Source: Zantedeschia hybrid cultivar (taxonomy: Eukaryota > Streptophyta > Magnoliopsida > Alismatales > Araceae). From it: DNA of 64,000 nucleotides. The notes below the pieces were generated by a model that was not told the DNA's origin, did no database searches, and saw only the letters and a list, made by a program, of their open reading frames with translations. The position numbers and the translations under genes were made by a program. The stretch covers positions 22,505,395 through 22,569,394 of the forward strand of contig JARZZO010000002.1 in the NCBI GenBank assembly GCA_030544215.1, read 5' to 3'. Of the stretch, positions 13,201-23,299 are shown piece after piece. Every line of letters starts with the position of its first letter. Position 1 is the stretch's first letter.

Positions 13201-14672
13201 ACTCTTGAAGTTAACCTACTTTTGTTCAGATTATAGATCATTGGATGCACATAATTCTGTTCTATAACTAAACACCGATAATCTGTACCGCATGAAAGAA
13301 GTTCAATCTACATTTCTAAACTACAATTACAACGCATAGCATTGGTTTTGAAGTGAATCTTAAGTCTCACACGTAACACATCATGTAACGGCAAGCACTA
13401 TATAATTGTTCAAGCTTTGAAGAGCATAGCATCATAACGGCAATGCCCACCAGGGCGACCCATCAGAAAAAAAACTGATGTTCACTAAGGCAGGGACCTC
13501 AGCGCACATTTTTCTAAGGGTATTCCTTAACCGTTCTAAGAAATATGCGAAGCAATCTCAAGTCCCACTATCAAAAAATTACAAGCACAATAACAGTATA
13601 ACTAAAAAGCATGTCAGGTCCCTTTTTCTTTTTCTTTTTTCTTCTTTTCCGTTTTTCTTTTTTGCGGGGGGGGGGGGGGGGGGGGGGGGGTGTTGTTCCT
13701 AACCTGGCAAAGGACATCCATGGTACTCTGCCCTGATCCCTCAGGCAACATTTTCACCCGGAACTTCTGCACCCCATGTTTCCCGTCCTGCTGCGTCTCC
13801 GCCTTGGGGATCGCCCTTACAACCTTCACCTGATCCTTCGCTGGTGAGGAGAAGCCCACCGACCGACCGTAATCATCAAATACCATCCACGACGAAGAAG
13901 ACGATGAAGACCTCGCCGGCGCGGTCCCACGGGCGCCATACGGCTCCGACCTACCCCCATCATACGCATATACTCCATCTCCGAGAATATCATCATATGA
14001 CCTACCCCGATCATACCGAGCGGCATCATCCGTCCTCTTTTCATAAGAATCCTGCTCGAACCCGCTGCGACTGCGACCATAGATGCCATCGCTAACGGAC
14101 CCAGATCTGGCGGGCCCTTCGACAAAGTACCCGCCACCGCCGTGGTCGAACCTGACCGCCGCGGGGTTCTCATATGGGTTCTCGTAGGAGGAGTACGGGC
14201 TAGGGTTAGCCGCCGACGTCGGAGGAGGGGCGGCGTAACCAGGCCCCGCCTGCTGCTGGTCGTAGGAATAATAAGGAACGGAAGGGGCAGCCGGCGGCTG
14301 CTGGAGGTGGGGATACGTCGGAGGAGTCTGCTCCGCCTGCGGCGGCAGGTACGTAGACGCGCTGTACGGCTGGAAGGGAGGGATCTGCGGCTGGGTCTGC
14401 GCCGGCGGCTGCGGCTGCGGCTGCGGCTGGGGTTGTGGTGGGGCGTAGGAAGGCGCTGCGGGCTGTGCGGGCTCGGGATTCTGGGGATATGGAGGGTAGG
14501 AGGAGGGGAAGGAGGAAGGCGGGTAGTCGGCGGCGGCGGAGTAGTGGGTGTACGGAGGGGCGGACGCAAACGGCCCCGGCGCAGGGTTGCCAGCGAATTC
14601 GGCAGGGTGAGGTGGCGCCGGGGCTTGGTGATGGAGGTAGTACGGCGCGGAGTACTCGCCTCCCGGCTGCAT
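1175..14672 (-). CDS. FREE1: FREE1/FYVE1, plant ESCRT FYVE-domain protein (3' part beyond window)
   Basis: FREE1 is a plant-specific ESCRT component that binds PI3P through its FYVE finger, contacts VPS23/TSG101 and ubiquitin, and sorts cargo into multivesicular bodies and the vacuole. Coding exons assembled by splice sites: 14672-13704, 12446-12360, 12259-12128, 8991-8842 and 1240-1175, every junction in phase 0. Together they give residues 1-468. Residues 1-200 are Pro/Tyr/Gln-rich and disordered with PAAPSYAP and ASAPPY stretches like the PTAP-type VPS23-binding motifs; 285-396 form the conserved central region (KVVRAIPKAE, IGLDGIRMLDPNT, FWSKSSVDIEPRRIRLQSN); 397-446 hold EKKKGFGDWINLIKP; W446-VPD starts the FYVE domain (WxxD, then C455 and C458, ending VRR). 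The RHHCRN remainder and C-terminus, about 130 residues by comparison with the Arabidopsis protein, must lie left of position 1. No frameshift or stop was found. Family identity rests on recalled conserved motifs. Confidence 0.93.
1840..2640 (-). pseudogene. LINE (non-LTR retrotransposon) ORF2 fragment, broken
   Basis: The minus-strand frames read like the segment between the endonuclease and reverse transcriptase of plant LINEs: YELAWVRHGGF, then EPSEHWLREGARNMAFF, the equivalent of the family KSRxxWLKEGDRNTxFFH motif. Stops and frameshifts are present, and the 169-bp element at 1971-2139 interrupts it. It lies in FREE1 intron 4. Assignment is by motif only. Confidence 0.5.
1971..2139. mobile_element. 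hAT-like mini-element of reiterated GGTACC/CCGGTA words, 8-bp TSD
   Basis: The 169-bp element is flanked by perfect 8-bp duplications GATGCCAT (1963-1970 and 2140-2147). Its ends are CAAGGATGGCAGTACCGG and, inverted, CATGGATGGCAGTACCGG. Almost the entire interior is permutations of ggtacc, ccggta and tatcgg. It sits inside the LINE fragment, so it is younger than that insertion. Confidence 0.8.
2770..3604. mobile_element. Probable non-autonomous DNA transposon (MITE-like)
   Basis: The left edge is 'gggccctgtttggtaac', a typical plant MITE terminus. The right edge read in reverse, 'aaggttgcatttgttaac', matches it imperfectly, and CATCTTAA occurs near both ends. The middle is very AT-rich. A target duplication is not clear, so boundaries are approximate. 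Poly-C/poly-A and poly-T tracts lie just left of it (2692-2745). Confidence 0.35.
3605..4781. other. FREE1 intron 4 sequence without recognisable gene
   Basis: Moderately AT-rich intron sequence. Short open frames on both strands near 3669-3863 share no family motif. A short internal duplication, 'agaaccagctggaccatgaac' like, occurs near 3770 and 3820. Confidence 0.5.
4782..5052. mobile_element. Tourist-type MITE, 271 bp, TAA TSD
   Basis: Perfect 19-bp terminal inverted repeats GGGTGCGTTTGTTTGAGCT are flanked by TAA at 4779-4781 and 5053-5055. A three-base TWA duplication with a GGG-type end fits PIF/Harbinger (Tourist) MITEs. It has no coding capacity; the open frames inside it are chance. 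Located in FREE1 intron 4. Confidence 0.9.
5188..5366. mobile_element. Third GGTACC-word mini-element (degenerate)
   Basis: It starts CATGGTTGGCAGTACCTG and ends with a related inverted segment (GGTGGTAGTACCAGT read in reverse). Between lie gataccg/ggtaccgg words on both sides of an A/T-rich spacer. It resembles 1971-2139 but is older; no clear target duplication survives. Confidence 0.5.
5367..6199. other. FREE1 intron 4, no recognisable feature
   Basis: No family-like reading frame. Two segments around 4040 and 5765 share 'gttgcaggattcactcact' like text, so part may be an old duplicate. Confidence 0.4.
6200..7640. repeat. Large imperfect palindrome in FREE1 intron 4
   Basis: The left arm (about 6200-6590) and the right arm (about 6780-7640, excluding the MITE at 7018-7467) are inverted copies of one another over about 390 bp, with a loop of about 190 bp. 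Matching pieces include 'ggttacctataaaggtgcat' with its reverse complement and 'tcagcatgctgacaatgttg' with its reverse complement. A transcript through this intron could fold into a long hairpin. The arms contain no protein I recognise. Confidence 0.85.
7018..7467. mobile_element. Tourist-type MITE inside the palindrome, 450 bp, TTA TSD
   Basis: Ends GGCTTCATTTGGTAA and, inverted, GGCTCCATTGGGTAA. The flanking TTA duplications are at 7015-7017 and 7468-7470. The opposite arm of the palindrome (near 6349) keeps the uninterrupted site, which proves insertion after the inverted duplication formed. Confidence 0.9.
8842..8991 (-). CDS. FREE1: FREE1 exon 4 (residues 397-446)
   Basis: Fifty codons beginning FKEMGGKDGIGRNRIVPDAG and ending EEKEHW. 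They include the conserved EKKKGFGDWINLIKP segment that leads into the FYVE finger. Acceptor TTGCAG; donor GTAATG directly after the Trp codon, so the FYVE WxxD motif is split across the next, 7.6-kb intron. Confidence 0.92.
10061..10084. repeat. (TA)n microsatellite in FREE1 intron 3
   Basis: A run of about ten TA dinucleotides followed by cacac. Intron 3 spans 12127-8992. Apart from this and the tandem repeat at 10798, it shows nothing recognisable. An (AC)n tract lies near 9300. Confidence 0.9.
10798..10979. repeat. 93-bp tandem duplication in FREE1 intron 3
   Basis: Two nearly identical direct copies, starting at 10798 and 10891 ('aatggattatgcagaaaaga'), differ at only a few bases, so the duplication is recent. 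No coding content. Confidence 0.9.
11190..11505. repeat. Element built of GGGTC/GACCC words in FREE1 intron 3
   Basis: Words such as 'gcgggtccaagacccg', 'gggtctgggta' and 'cctgggtcc' recur near both ends around an A/T-rich middle. This is the architecture seen in the mini-elements at 486 and 1971. Terminal repeats and target duplication were not resolved. Confidence 0.4.
12128..12259 (-). CDS. FREE1: FREE1 exon 3 (residues 353-396)
   Basis: The exon reads VTDSSTFAFWSKSSVDIEPR, then RIRLQSNSYTTNTLLDTVTA and ATIQ. The acceptor is TATGTAG and the donor GTGAGG. It is separated from exon 2 by a 100-bp intron, so it is hidden if only long open frames are inspected. Phase 0 on both sides. Confidence 0.92.
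12360..12446 (-). CDS. FREE1: FREE1 exon 2 (residues 324-352)
   Basis: This 29-codon exon encodes IGLDGIRMLDPNTNRTLRIY and continues PLETVTRSE. It is bounded by a TGTCAG acceptor and a consensus GTAAGT donor. It is the most conserved central block of FREE1. Intron 1 (13703-12447) begins with a homopolymer tract right beside its donor. Confidence 0.93.
13664..13690. repeat. Poly-G/C homopolymer beside FREE1 exon 1 donor
   Basis: An uninterrupted G run of about 27 bases on the plus strand lies 13 bases inside intron 1. Its true length is uncertain in any assembly. Confidence 0.8.
13704..14672 (-). CDS. FREE1: FREE1 exon 1 (residues 1-323)
   Basis: The exon opens with MQPGGEYSAPYYLHHQ and ends at codon CAG followed by the donor GTTAGG. 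The start is the first in-frame ATG and matches the family N-terminus (MQQG-type). It is strongly GC-rich and low in complexity (Pro, Ala, Gln, Tyr), unlike its AT-rich introns. A (Q-P)n stretch lies near residues 80-92. The antisense strand carries long GC-driven open frames, which are shadows. Confidence 0.93.
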
Positions 14673-14989
14673 GACCGCGCCGATCGAGCAGGGCTGGAGA
14701 GATCGGAAAAGGAGGAGGAAGAAGGGGAGAATTGAGGGCGTTCAACGGGGAAGTGCTAGGGTTTTCTGGTCGATCGGAGCCGGAGAAGGAGAAGAGAACA
14801 ACCGTGTTTTGTTCCTTTCCCTTCTGTCGCGCCTTCCTCCCCTGGTTCTTCTGGCGACCTCCAACTCCAAGTGGGGGTGGAGATTCCGGTTGGGGTGCTC
14901 CGCGGGTGAGCGATAGCGAAAAAGTGTTCCGATTCGTTTTCTTAATGCGGGCTTTTGGACTGCCTGGCCCACCGACGAAGACGTTGAAC

Positions 14990-15075
14990 CCGGACGGTGA
15001 GAAAGGGACGTTGTGGGCCATAGGGTAAGGCGGTTCCCAATATTGGGCCTGGGCCCGAGGGGAGGCCCAGGAAGT
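14990..15075 (-). promoter_or_regulatory. Putative FREE1 promoter with site II-like TGGGCC/GGCCCA motifs
   Basis: About 350-390 bp upstream of the FREE1 start codon lies a cluster of TGGGCC/GGCCCA words (near 15014, 15045, 15052 and 15065). Such site II elements, bound by TCP factors, are usual in TATA-less promoters of plant housekeeping genes. I see no good TATA box on the minus strand here. The transcription start is not determined. Confidence 0.4.
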
Positions 15076-15109
15076 TTGTATGTTCTAGCCATTTGCTGTT
15101 GGCACCTAA

Positions 15110-15397
15110 GGGTCCGGTTGTTTTCACGTAAAATGGGCCTTGGAAAAAGGTTTTTCCGAAAAAGCGTATCACAATTGTTTATTTGGTATCCATAAAACTT
15201 AAATCAACAAAAAATTTAATTCATTGACTTCTCCTCTCTTGATTTTGACATTCAGGGATAAGACTGAATGCCTTTTTCTAAAAGAGTTGAAAATATTTTC
15301 TGAGCACCAAAGGACAAATTTTATTTTCATTTTCCTTTATATTTTCTTAGAAAATCATTTCTGTCTGATTATCTTTTACATCTAACCAAACGGATCC
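15110..15397. mobile_element. Tourist-type MITE, 288 bp, TAA TSD
   Basis: Ends GGGTCCGGTTGTTTTCAC and, inverted, GGATCCGTTTGGTTAGA. TAA is duplicated at 15107-15109 and 15398-15400. It sits just upstream of the putative FREE1 promoter. Confidence 0.8.
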
Positions 15398-15400
15398 TAA

Positions 15401-18300
15401 GTGTGGCAGTGTTAGCAGTCAAGTCGGTTTGATTTTGGAACAATTTTATAAATTTTAACTTAAATTATTTATGATTTTAAATTCAGATTAATTAACAGTC
15501 AGTTTGGTAGAATATAAAATTTAAATTTTTCAGAAAATTTGATCATTATATGGACATCTCTAGATCTTAAGATAGTGGGTGAGTGTGTTATTTTGGTTGT
15601 ATGAAGCTTTTGAATTAGGAAATAATTCAAAAGCTTGTCAATCATTTATGATAATTCCTTGCTCAACTTTTTTGAAAAGAGAAATACAATGGCAATACAA
15701 AGCACCTTCTAGGATTGAACAATGCCCGGTTACTACACCTCCCCTATCCTTCCTCTCTTCTCCCCCCAACTCCCCAAAAGAGCCCAATGGAGCTTATCCT
15801 CACGTATGTTGTTCAATCCAGTACCCAATGTAACAAGATACACACAGGTTCATTGAACTGCCACTACAAAAAACACAAGAAGTATTTCTCCTTGGGAAAG
15901 TCTGTGTGTGTAACCAATTTTACTCTACACCAACTCAAGTCTGAGTTTGTATGGTACAATGTAAAAGTTGTTATGTGCAAAGGTCCTCAAAAACAAAAGT
16001 TGATGACAATATGGATGACCAAATTCGGATCTAAAAGCAATCAATGTGTGTGATTCTTAGTTGTTTAAAATTTTTGAATCGCCAAGTAATTTTTACAATC
16101 AAATTTAATAGAAAATCTATGCACATAACATTTTTTATGTTATTCTAAGTCACATCGTTAATCATGTAGTTTTTAAAATCAATCAAAGCAAAGCAAATAA
16201 TTCGATTGGTTTGATTCGATTTGATTTAGCCTTCATATGGGCTCTTAGTTCCCATATAGGCCTTCAGCAATTCAACAACCTTAGAATGAGGTAAATTTTG
16301 CATGGGCAAAACTAATTCTCATGAGCTTCCTAATAGATGGTTTATGCCAGTAAAACATAAAAACTTTAATAATGCATATAAGTTAAATCATTTTAAAAGG
16401 AAAGACCATATTACCTGTTATACTTTAATTTAAACAGAGAGGACTGAACTATATCTTATATTGATGAGGATGACACATTCTATGGTCTTATTAATTTAAA
16501 ATGACAAGACCATATTGCCTCTGTCACTTTAATAGTTTACTTTGATATACATAACACCTGTAAAGAATTTACACTAAATTTATATCCTTTTGGTTAAGTT
16601 GTTTTCTTAATTTGATTTGATTTACAAAGAGTGGAACTAAAAGAAAATATTTTTTTTCATCTCTTTGGTTTTATCTTAAACCAAAATCTTATAGATTTCA
16701 AATGAAACCAAATTAGACGGGATAAATCCATAGTCTTTGCTAGTTGGAACTGAATAATGAAAACTCTTTATTTGAAGTTGGAATTGAAGCTATGTGAAAG
16801 AAGCTCAGTGGACCGAATGCAACTACAGTCTCATAAGCGTCGCCTCCTCACCCTATTAATTTATTTCCAAACATGTTCCCCTGCTAGAATATTTGACATC
16901 TAAACTCTCCTTGATCAACAAGTTTTAAACCCACAAATTTGGCCAGCAATTTCCAAATAAGGTATTAAGGATGATGCCAATGGCGGTCCAAAGTGAGGAC
17001 ATGCTTCATTGCTTGAGCAACCTATTCTATTTCTACTATTGAGTTGTGGTTGGCATCTGAACCCCTCTACATCCCCTACCCACTATTTGAATGACTCGTT
17101 CTTACAAATAAAAAGGAATAAAGATGCCAAAAAGACATTTAGTTTGTGGAAACTATAGTAATTAAAATATTGAAGGATAAGTAATCTTTATCTGTTCCTA
17201 TGCTTTATAGGGATAATTCCTGCATGAGAAATGAGGGATTTTGATGTTAAGATTTTGGTAATCTCAACAAGATTTTCAAGAAGTTCACTCTTCCTTGCTT
17301 TGTCTCTCTCCCATCCTCTCTCCTTATTGTGCTTATCTCTCTCATGGGTGGGAAAAGAAGATTGTTATTTTAGATTTGCAAAAAAAGGTTTTTTATATAT
17401 ATATCTCTCAAATACATCGTATTTACATGTACTCCCCCAACTCTCACATATTGTTATCAATACCTCTGAAATCTTCAAAATATTACATTTATATCATTCC
17501 CATCAAACTTAGGTGAATTTCAACGAAATATAGAAGGTGTTGGGGGTACATAGATTTCAGTGAATTGAGGGGTATACAAATAAAATATTAGTGAATTTAA
17601 GCGTACTTATGCAAAATTATTAGATTGAGGGATATAAGTGTAACTTTCTAAAAAATTTAAGGATATTGATGCTAATACATGAGAGTTGGGAGTATGTATG
17701 CAAATATGATATATTCCAAGGGTATATATGCAAAAACCCATAAAAATATATTTAACCCCCTTTGTTTCTCCCATATACAAATTAATGATTAGAATCTAAA
17801 CCCTCCTTGTCTTCCCAAATGGCACCATAGATTGAAAGCAAGTTCAGTAACTCATAAATAGCGGCTATTAATTCCAACTTGCTGCCCCGGAAACCTTTCT
17901 CCATGGACTGATGTCGTAAAATGCATTCATAGCTTTTTCGTAAATATTCCCCATGCACATCACAAGGAAACTCCTAAATACAAACAAAACAAAACGCCTG
18001 TTGCGCTGTCGGAAATATCTGGTACATGAGAATCTTCATCCATACTGAGAGGTGTAATGAAAGTTGTGAATGTCCATTGCAATCTCTGATATCAAAGGAG
18101 AAAAGGTTGTCATTTCTACATTTGAACACACTATGAATAGTGGAACAGGACTTATTTTCAACTATCTAGGGTGGAGCACAAACTTGAGATCCACTCGTGG
18201 AACATGATTTATTTCTCAAGGACTATGAATCGATCAAAAGAACTACCCAATAGACATAGGGATGAAGAGGGTTCTTCACCTGACATTTTGCTTGGCACAA
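15401..18300. other. AT-rich spacer, no recognisable gene
   Basis: Short open frames (for example 15715-16053 and 17231-17512) share no known motif. Words of the type 'ggtttgattcgatttgattt' cluster at 15420-15540 and 16180-16240, another reiterated-word pattern. A CT/AT-rich tract lies at 17290-17420. Confidence 0.5.
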
Positions 18301-19020
18301 CTAGAGGTGCAAATGAGCAAATTAGAGTTAGGTTTTTTCTTATTCAAAATTTATTCAATTAATTCTAATTGACTTCAAGTCGAGCTAAGCATATATGATA
18401 GTTGTTCAAACTTGATATCATTTAGATATTAAATGAGTTCGAGCCAAGTATCATTTTTCTTATTCAAATTTTGTTTAATTAATTTTAATTGAGTTCAAGT
18501 CGAGCTAAGTATATATGATGCTTGCTCAAACTTGATATTGTTTAGATGTTACATGAATTCGAGCCAAGTATCGAATGGTTAGCAAACTCAATGCATCTAT
18601 GATAGATTTAGTTTTTTTTTATTTATTTAAATTTGTAAACTCAGGCTAAACCATGGTGAATATGATGTTGTTTGCATTGCTAGTTATTTGATAAAAAATT
18701 ATGTATGACATTAAATATCTCGTTAACTCTATATTATTTGATAGAACATTCTATAAGACATTAAATGAATACTTAAAGAGGTTTTTGAATACTTAAATGA
18801 ACTCTTAATGAGTCTTAAAATGAGTTCTTAATGAGTACCTAAGTGAGCTTATTCATGAACATAATCAAGTCAAGCACACTTATGTTCAACCTTAGCTCAT
18901 CTAATGAATCAAACTCAAATTTTTGTTCTAATTTATTTATTTAACTTAGTAAATGAGCTCATCTAATGAATTGAGCGGTCTTATTGTTCATCAAGCATTA
19001 TGGTTTGTTTGCAAGTCTAG
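18301..19020. repeat. hAT-like repeat of 'gagcc/caagt' words with 120-bp internal duplication
   Basis: It begins near 'ctagaggtgcaaatgagc'. A pair of about 120-bp direct repeats (18340-18460 and 18460-18575) shares 'gttcaagtcgagctaag' and 'ttcgagccaagtatc'. The copy at 105-1015 is homologous and carries the insertion absent here near 18890. Confidence 0.55.
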
Positions 19021-19471
19021 ACACAACCTTCTATTTGAAGCAGCCTAGGAGTTCCGTAAATTCTAATTAAGGCATTATCATTGACCCCCTTGTTCTCTTA
19101 TTGACTTGAGCATTTGGAGGGACCCTCCTGAGATCACTTTCAAGGGGACCCACTGACATGGTGGCTAACTAAGTAGGTGGGCTGACTCCATTCCTACTCG
19201 GTTCCCTTCCCAGTTTGATGACTCCCCTTCAGGCCTGCCTTCCATGAGCACATCGACCATGTCGGTCATATTTTACATATATAATTAGAGTTATGTGCAC
19301 ATGGGTCTAAAATTCTATTCGTCAAGTATGTTAAGGTTTAAGACAACATATTCAAGGTCTTTTAATATGAAAGAAGATAATAACTTGTTGCTCCTACCGG
19401 TATTTTTAATTTGGACTCTCAGATATCGATCTCGATAAACATAGTGAATTCAAATATGTCCATGCATCTTG

Positions 19472-21021
19472 TGTTAGTCTTAGGTGGCCTACAAGCCAAT
19501 CTGACTATGTAAATCTCATTCATTTATTAATATAGTAACATAATATTCATTGTGTGTAAATCATATTAATTATTGTCTCATAATGAAGTCCGTGAATATG
19601 TGCTATAGTGATCAGATTATGATGAGATCATACTAATGAGACTGATCACTTAAACACGCATATTCTCAATCGTTCATGGTCGGAGGATATCCGAGAAGGA
19701 CATCGGATATCCGGTTAGACTAGTACAGATTACTCCTACTCATATGATGAGGGTGACTAATCTTATAAGTCACTTGTGTGGAGATACTAAGACGAATATG
19801 TAGGTGCTCATTGGAGAATGAGTTTACTGAACTGATCCGACTGAATCGTTGGATGGTATTGTACCTTACTGTCAACCAGCTTGATTCTATTGTCGCAGTT
19901 GCGTGGATGGTCCTTGGACCTGAGACACCAAGGACACCTTGTCGGTGGACTTCTGTGTTTTGACCTTGGTTTATGAATCTCTAACCACGGGATTCTAAAC
20001 AGTCAAGGATTGGGTACAGCGGAATACCGTCGAAGGGAATTGTGTGCCAATAAGGAATCATTCGCTCTTGGTACTTAGAGATAGAATGCTCTAGAAAGGA
20101 TACGCGAAAATCCCTGGCCAGGGGGGACGATAATATCGGGAAAGGAGTTTTCCGATATTCATCAGCGGCATACAATCCAAGTGAGTTGACCAGCTAGGAT
20201 TTGACAGCACGCCATACCCTGAGTTGACTCGAGAGCATTGTACGAATGAAGGACTATATCCACGCGGTAATTGTCGACGGAAAGGTTCCAAGAGTGAGTT
20301 ACTTAACCCCGATACCTTCCGGGTTCACACGGTGTTGCTTGGCACCCAACGTGATCGGAGGCCCGATCGAATTCGATGTGCGACATCAATTCGATTGATT
20401 AATTAATTAATAAAAAATTATTAATTGATTAATAAAGCCAGTAAGGAGTTACTGAGCTTATTGGGCTATTAACCGGACTGGTAATTTGGCCTAGAGGGTC
20501 ACACGCAAATGACTCTCAAAGCGATGAATAAATAAGTGGGTTTATACAAACCGGGGTTTTTTATGAAAAATTGCGCTGTTAGTATAAAATATAGCGAACG
20601 GGCTGAGCAGGCCAAGCTGCTGCTAACCCTAGCCGCCCCCTCCTCTATTTCTCTCTCTCTAGCGCCCCAGGCCATATCCGAATTCCCGGATCTGCTCCGC
20701 CGCTTCTCCGACTCCCGTTCGACGGGATATCGTCCGCGTGTTGCGGCGAACGGCGGAAGTTTTCATCGCTACGAAGAACGAGGAACGTGAAGATTTCCGT
20801 CGCGAGGACGATCGCGTGGACTCTGCTAGAGGCCGGGCGCTTGCGCGGCTTGCGGTGTCGCATCGACGGAACTGAACGGTTGCGGATTCGAATCCGCACA
20901 CGGTGAGATTCGATAATCCGATTATCGGAGGTTTTATTTATTCGAAACGGGAAAAACGGATCGCTGTTTTTATTTTATTTTCTGATACGTAAGCAATCCG
21001 GAGAAACTCGAGAACCCAACG
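19472..21021 (+). mobile_element. Copia-type LTR (1.55 kb), 5' LTR of a gutted element
   Basis: It begins TGTTAGTCTTAGG and ends CCCAACG (CCCAACA in the sister copy at 46501-47240). A primer-binding site follows directly. A TATA-like TATAAAATATAG lies at about 20583, with a GC-rich transcribed leader downstream. The central part (about 19620-20430) is missing from the sister copy but is homologous, in inverse orientation, to the LTR-like blocks at 24174-25090, 47246-47738 and 54650-55265. Confidence 0.75.
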
Positions 21022-21022
21022 G

Positions 21023-21035
21023 TAGTATCAGAGCC
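21023..21035 (+). promoter_or_regulatory. Retrotransposon primer-binding site (initiator Met tRNA type)
   Basis: TAGTATCAGAGCC differs at one base from the consensus TGGTATCAGAGCC complementary to the 3' end of plant initiator tRNA-Met. It lies just after the LTR end, as expected for the minus-strand primer site of Copia elements. Confidence 0.8.
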
Positions 21036-22280
21036 AGGTTCCACTGTTTCTCGTCCCGTTTCGGTCTCTGATTTAATATTTCCATATATTATTCCATGCA
21101 CTTGTTCGATTTTCTTTGCTAGATCTGTGTTCATGCGATGAACACGAATTATATAATAATTTTAATTATTATAATTCTGCAAAAAAAATTGAATTTTTTT
21201 TTAGGGTTTGGTGTTCTTCGTGAGACGAGTAACGCCGATGTTCGGGTATCCCCAATCGTTTGGGAGGTGGGCCGACACCCCAAATCATCTCGAAGATATC
21301 GCCGGTCACCACCAGGCCTGCAGCCGGCATCGGACAGGGAGATGGAGCTCTCTCCTCTTTTTCTTCCCCACGGTTTTGAACAGAAAAACAAATTTTTTGG
21401 GGTAAAAAAAAGGGGAATAAAAGAGGTATAAAAGGGAGCACAGGCCACCGCCGGCTGCCCCACCGGCGCCGGGCAGGTAGCTGGCGGTGAGGGCATCGTC
21501 GGCGTGCCCTTGCGGTGCCTGGACGCCTGCCGGCGGTAGCCTCCAAGTTCCCCAACCGCCGGCCTCCTCAAACTTGCAGGTTAGGGTTTTCTGGAACTAG
21601 GGCCCGTCGGGTTGCAGGAGAAAGGGGCCGGCTCGGGGCCGGCTGGACCGGCTGGCTAATGCGCCCAGACCAAGACCCGAGCCCTGGCTCGAACTAGGGT
21701 CTGTGGCTCGGGCCCTGACTCAAGCCAAGCACCTTTAATGGGTTGGGCCCATTACATTAGTCCCCATTTGAACCCTTTAACCCCTATTGAACCCCAATTT
21801 AGCCCATTAGAAGATTTGTAAATTGGATTTAAATTTTAAAGTTCAAAAGGGTTCTGAAAATTAAAATTTATTATTCAATTTTATTTTATTTGGGCTTGAT
21901 GATTTTGAATCATAATTAACAATTTGTTATTACATAATTAGAGTTGATTATTAGATTAAAAGTTAACCTAATAATTAACTTTAATTAACTAATTTAATTG
22001 TTAGTTATTAATTAGTTAGTGTTAATTATTGGTTTAAAAGTTAAATTAATAATTAACATTAATTGACTAATCCAAGTGTTATGTTAGTAATTAATAATTA
22101 ATTATAGTTGATTATTAATTTAAGTGTTAAATTATTAATTAACTTTGATGGACTAGTCTAAGAGTTAGATTAATTATTAATAGTCTAATTGTTAGATCAT
22201 TAATATGATTCAATCTAAGTATTAGATTGTTTAATTATTAGAAGTGTTCTAATTTGCATGGAATAATCTGGAATTATTAT
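21036..22280 (+). mobile_element. Non-coding interior of the LTR element
   Basis: After the primer site the sequence is leader-like, then GC-rich (21280-21700), then a run of short 'ttaattattaat' variants (21880-22230). No gag, protease, integrase, RT or RNase H motif appears, and no 3' LTR is found in the window. The element is either non-autonomous or truncated. Confidence 0.5.
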
Positions 22281-23180
22281 CGTCTGAATGGCGTCTTGCA
22301 TAGACGACGTCATTCAGAGTACGAGCCTGGTATGTCAGCGTACGATCCTATTTTCTCGTCTGATTGGTGTCGGTCTTCGACGACGCGTTTTAATTAGTTT
22401 CGATTTGATCCCACGAACCCTCCCTCATTCCCTCATTCTCTCCACTTCTTTCTCTCTCCTCCTCCTTCTCTCCGAACCCTCGACGCCTCCTTCCCCTTCT
22501 CCTTCCTTTCCTCTCCCCTTTCCTCCTCTCCTTCCACTCCATCAACCCCTCCTAACTTCCACCACTGTCACCACCATTTTCTCCGCTGCGTATTGCTCTC
22601 CGGACGGCGGCGGACGTCCTGGTGGAGTAACGGCGTCTACAGCGGTACTGGCGGCGGTTCGTGACGTGGCGGTACGACGGTTAAAAACTAGGAGGAGTTC
22701 AAATAACCGGTAGGATAACAATCTCCGTTGTGATTTGTGATTAAAACTATGTTTTCCCGCTTTCAAGCATGTTAAGGGGAATTTTTTAGTGAAAATGTTA
22801 ATTTCACAAAATTAGGAATGGTGGACTTTTAATGGGTATTTAGATTATCCTCCTCCTTCTCTATTTTGTGACGTTTTTTGTGCGAATTGAGGAGAAATCC
22901 CGTTTTGCAACTCGAGAGAGGCCGGAGGGGAACCTGTCTGTGAGGGTTAAATAACGTCTGGAGACAGCAACGCCATTTAAAAGGCGGCTTCCACCCACGA
23001 CGCGATTTATCCCAGATAATGGACTCTGTTTCTTGATTGAATGACGTTCATGGACAACGACGCCATTTAAGTAGCAACTCTTTTGAACGACGTGTTTTAG
23101 GCCATCTTTAAAGGTCAGTTTTCATATGAACCAATTTAGGGATCTTGAATGACGTCGGCTACGGGCGATGCGATTCAAGA
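22281..23180. repeat. Cluster of short GACGTC/GACGCC-containing hairpins
   Basis: About six related modules at 22284, 22354, 22948, 23037, 23075 and 23143 have the form TTGAATGACGTC, about ten bases, then ACGACGCCATTTAA. Several fold back on themselves. They could belong to the upstream part of the LTR that ends at 24173. Confidence 0.6.
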
Positions 23181-23299
23181 CAGAATCTCATTAATCCATG
23201 CAATTAACATGTGTTTATATTGATAGATAATTATATTAAATTGCATGCTTGAAAATATATTTCAAGAACGATGATTTCTACGTAATCGGATCGCACTGT

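Noticed and set aside
14142..14735. Long plus-strand open frames antisense to FREE1 exon 1
   Set aside because: Arg/Gly-rich products of a GC-rich exon read backwards; the minus strand encodes a conserved protein with correct splice sites.
20870..20895. tRNA gene suggested by GGATTCGAATCCGC (T-arm/B-box like)
   Set aside because: No acceptor stem, D arm or A box at proper spacing; the word is a palindrome around TTCGAA within the LTR leader and recurs in the solo LTR at 46625.
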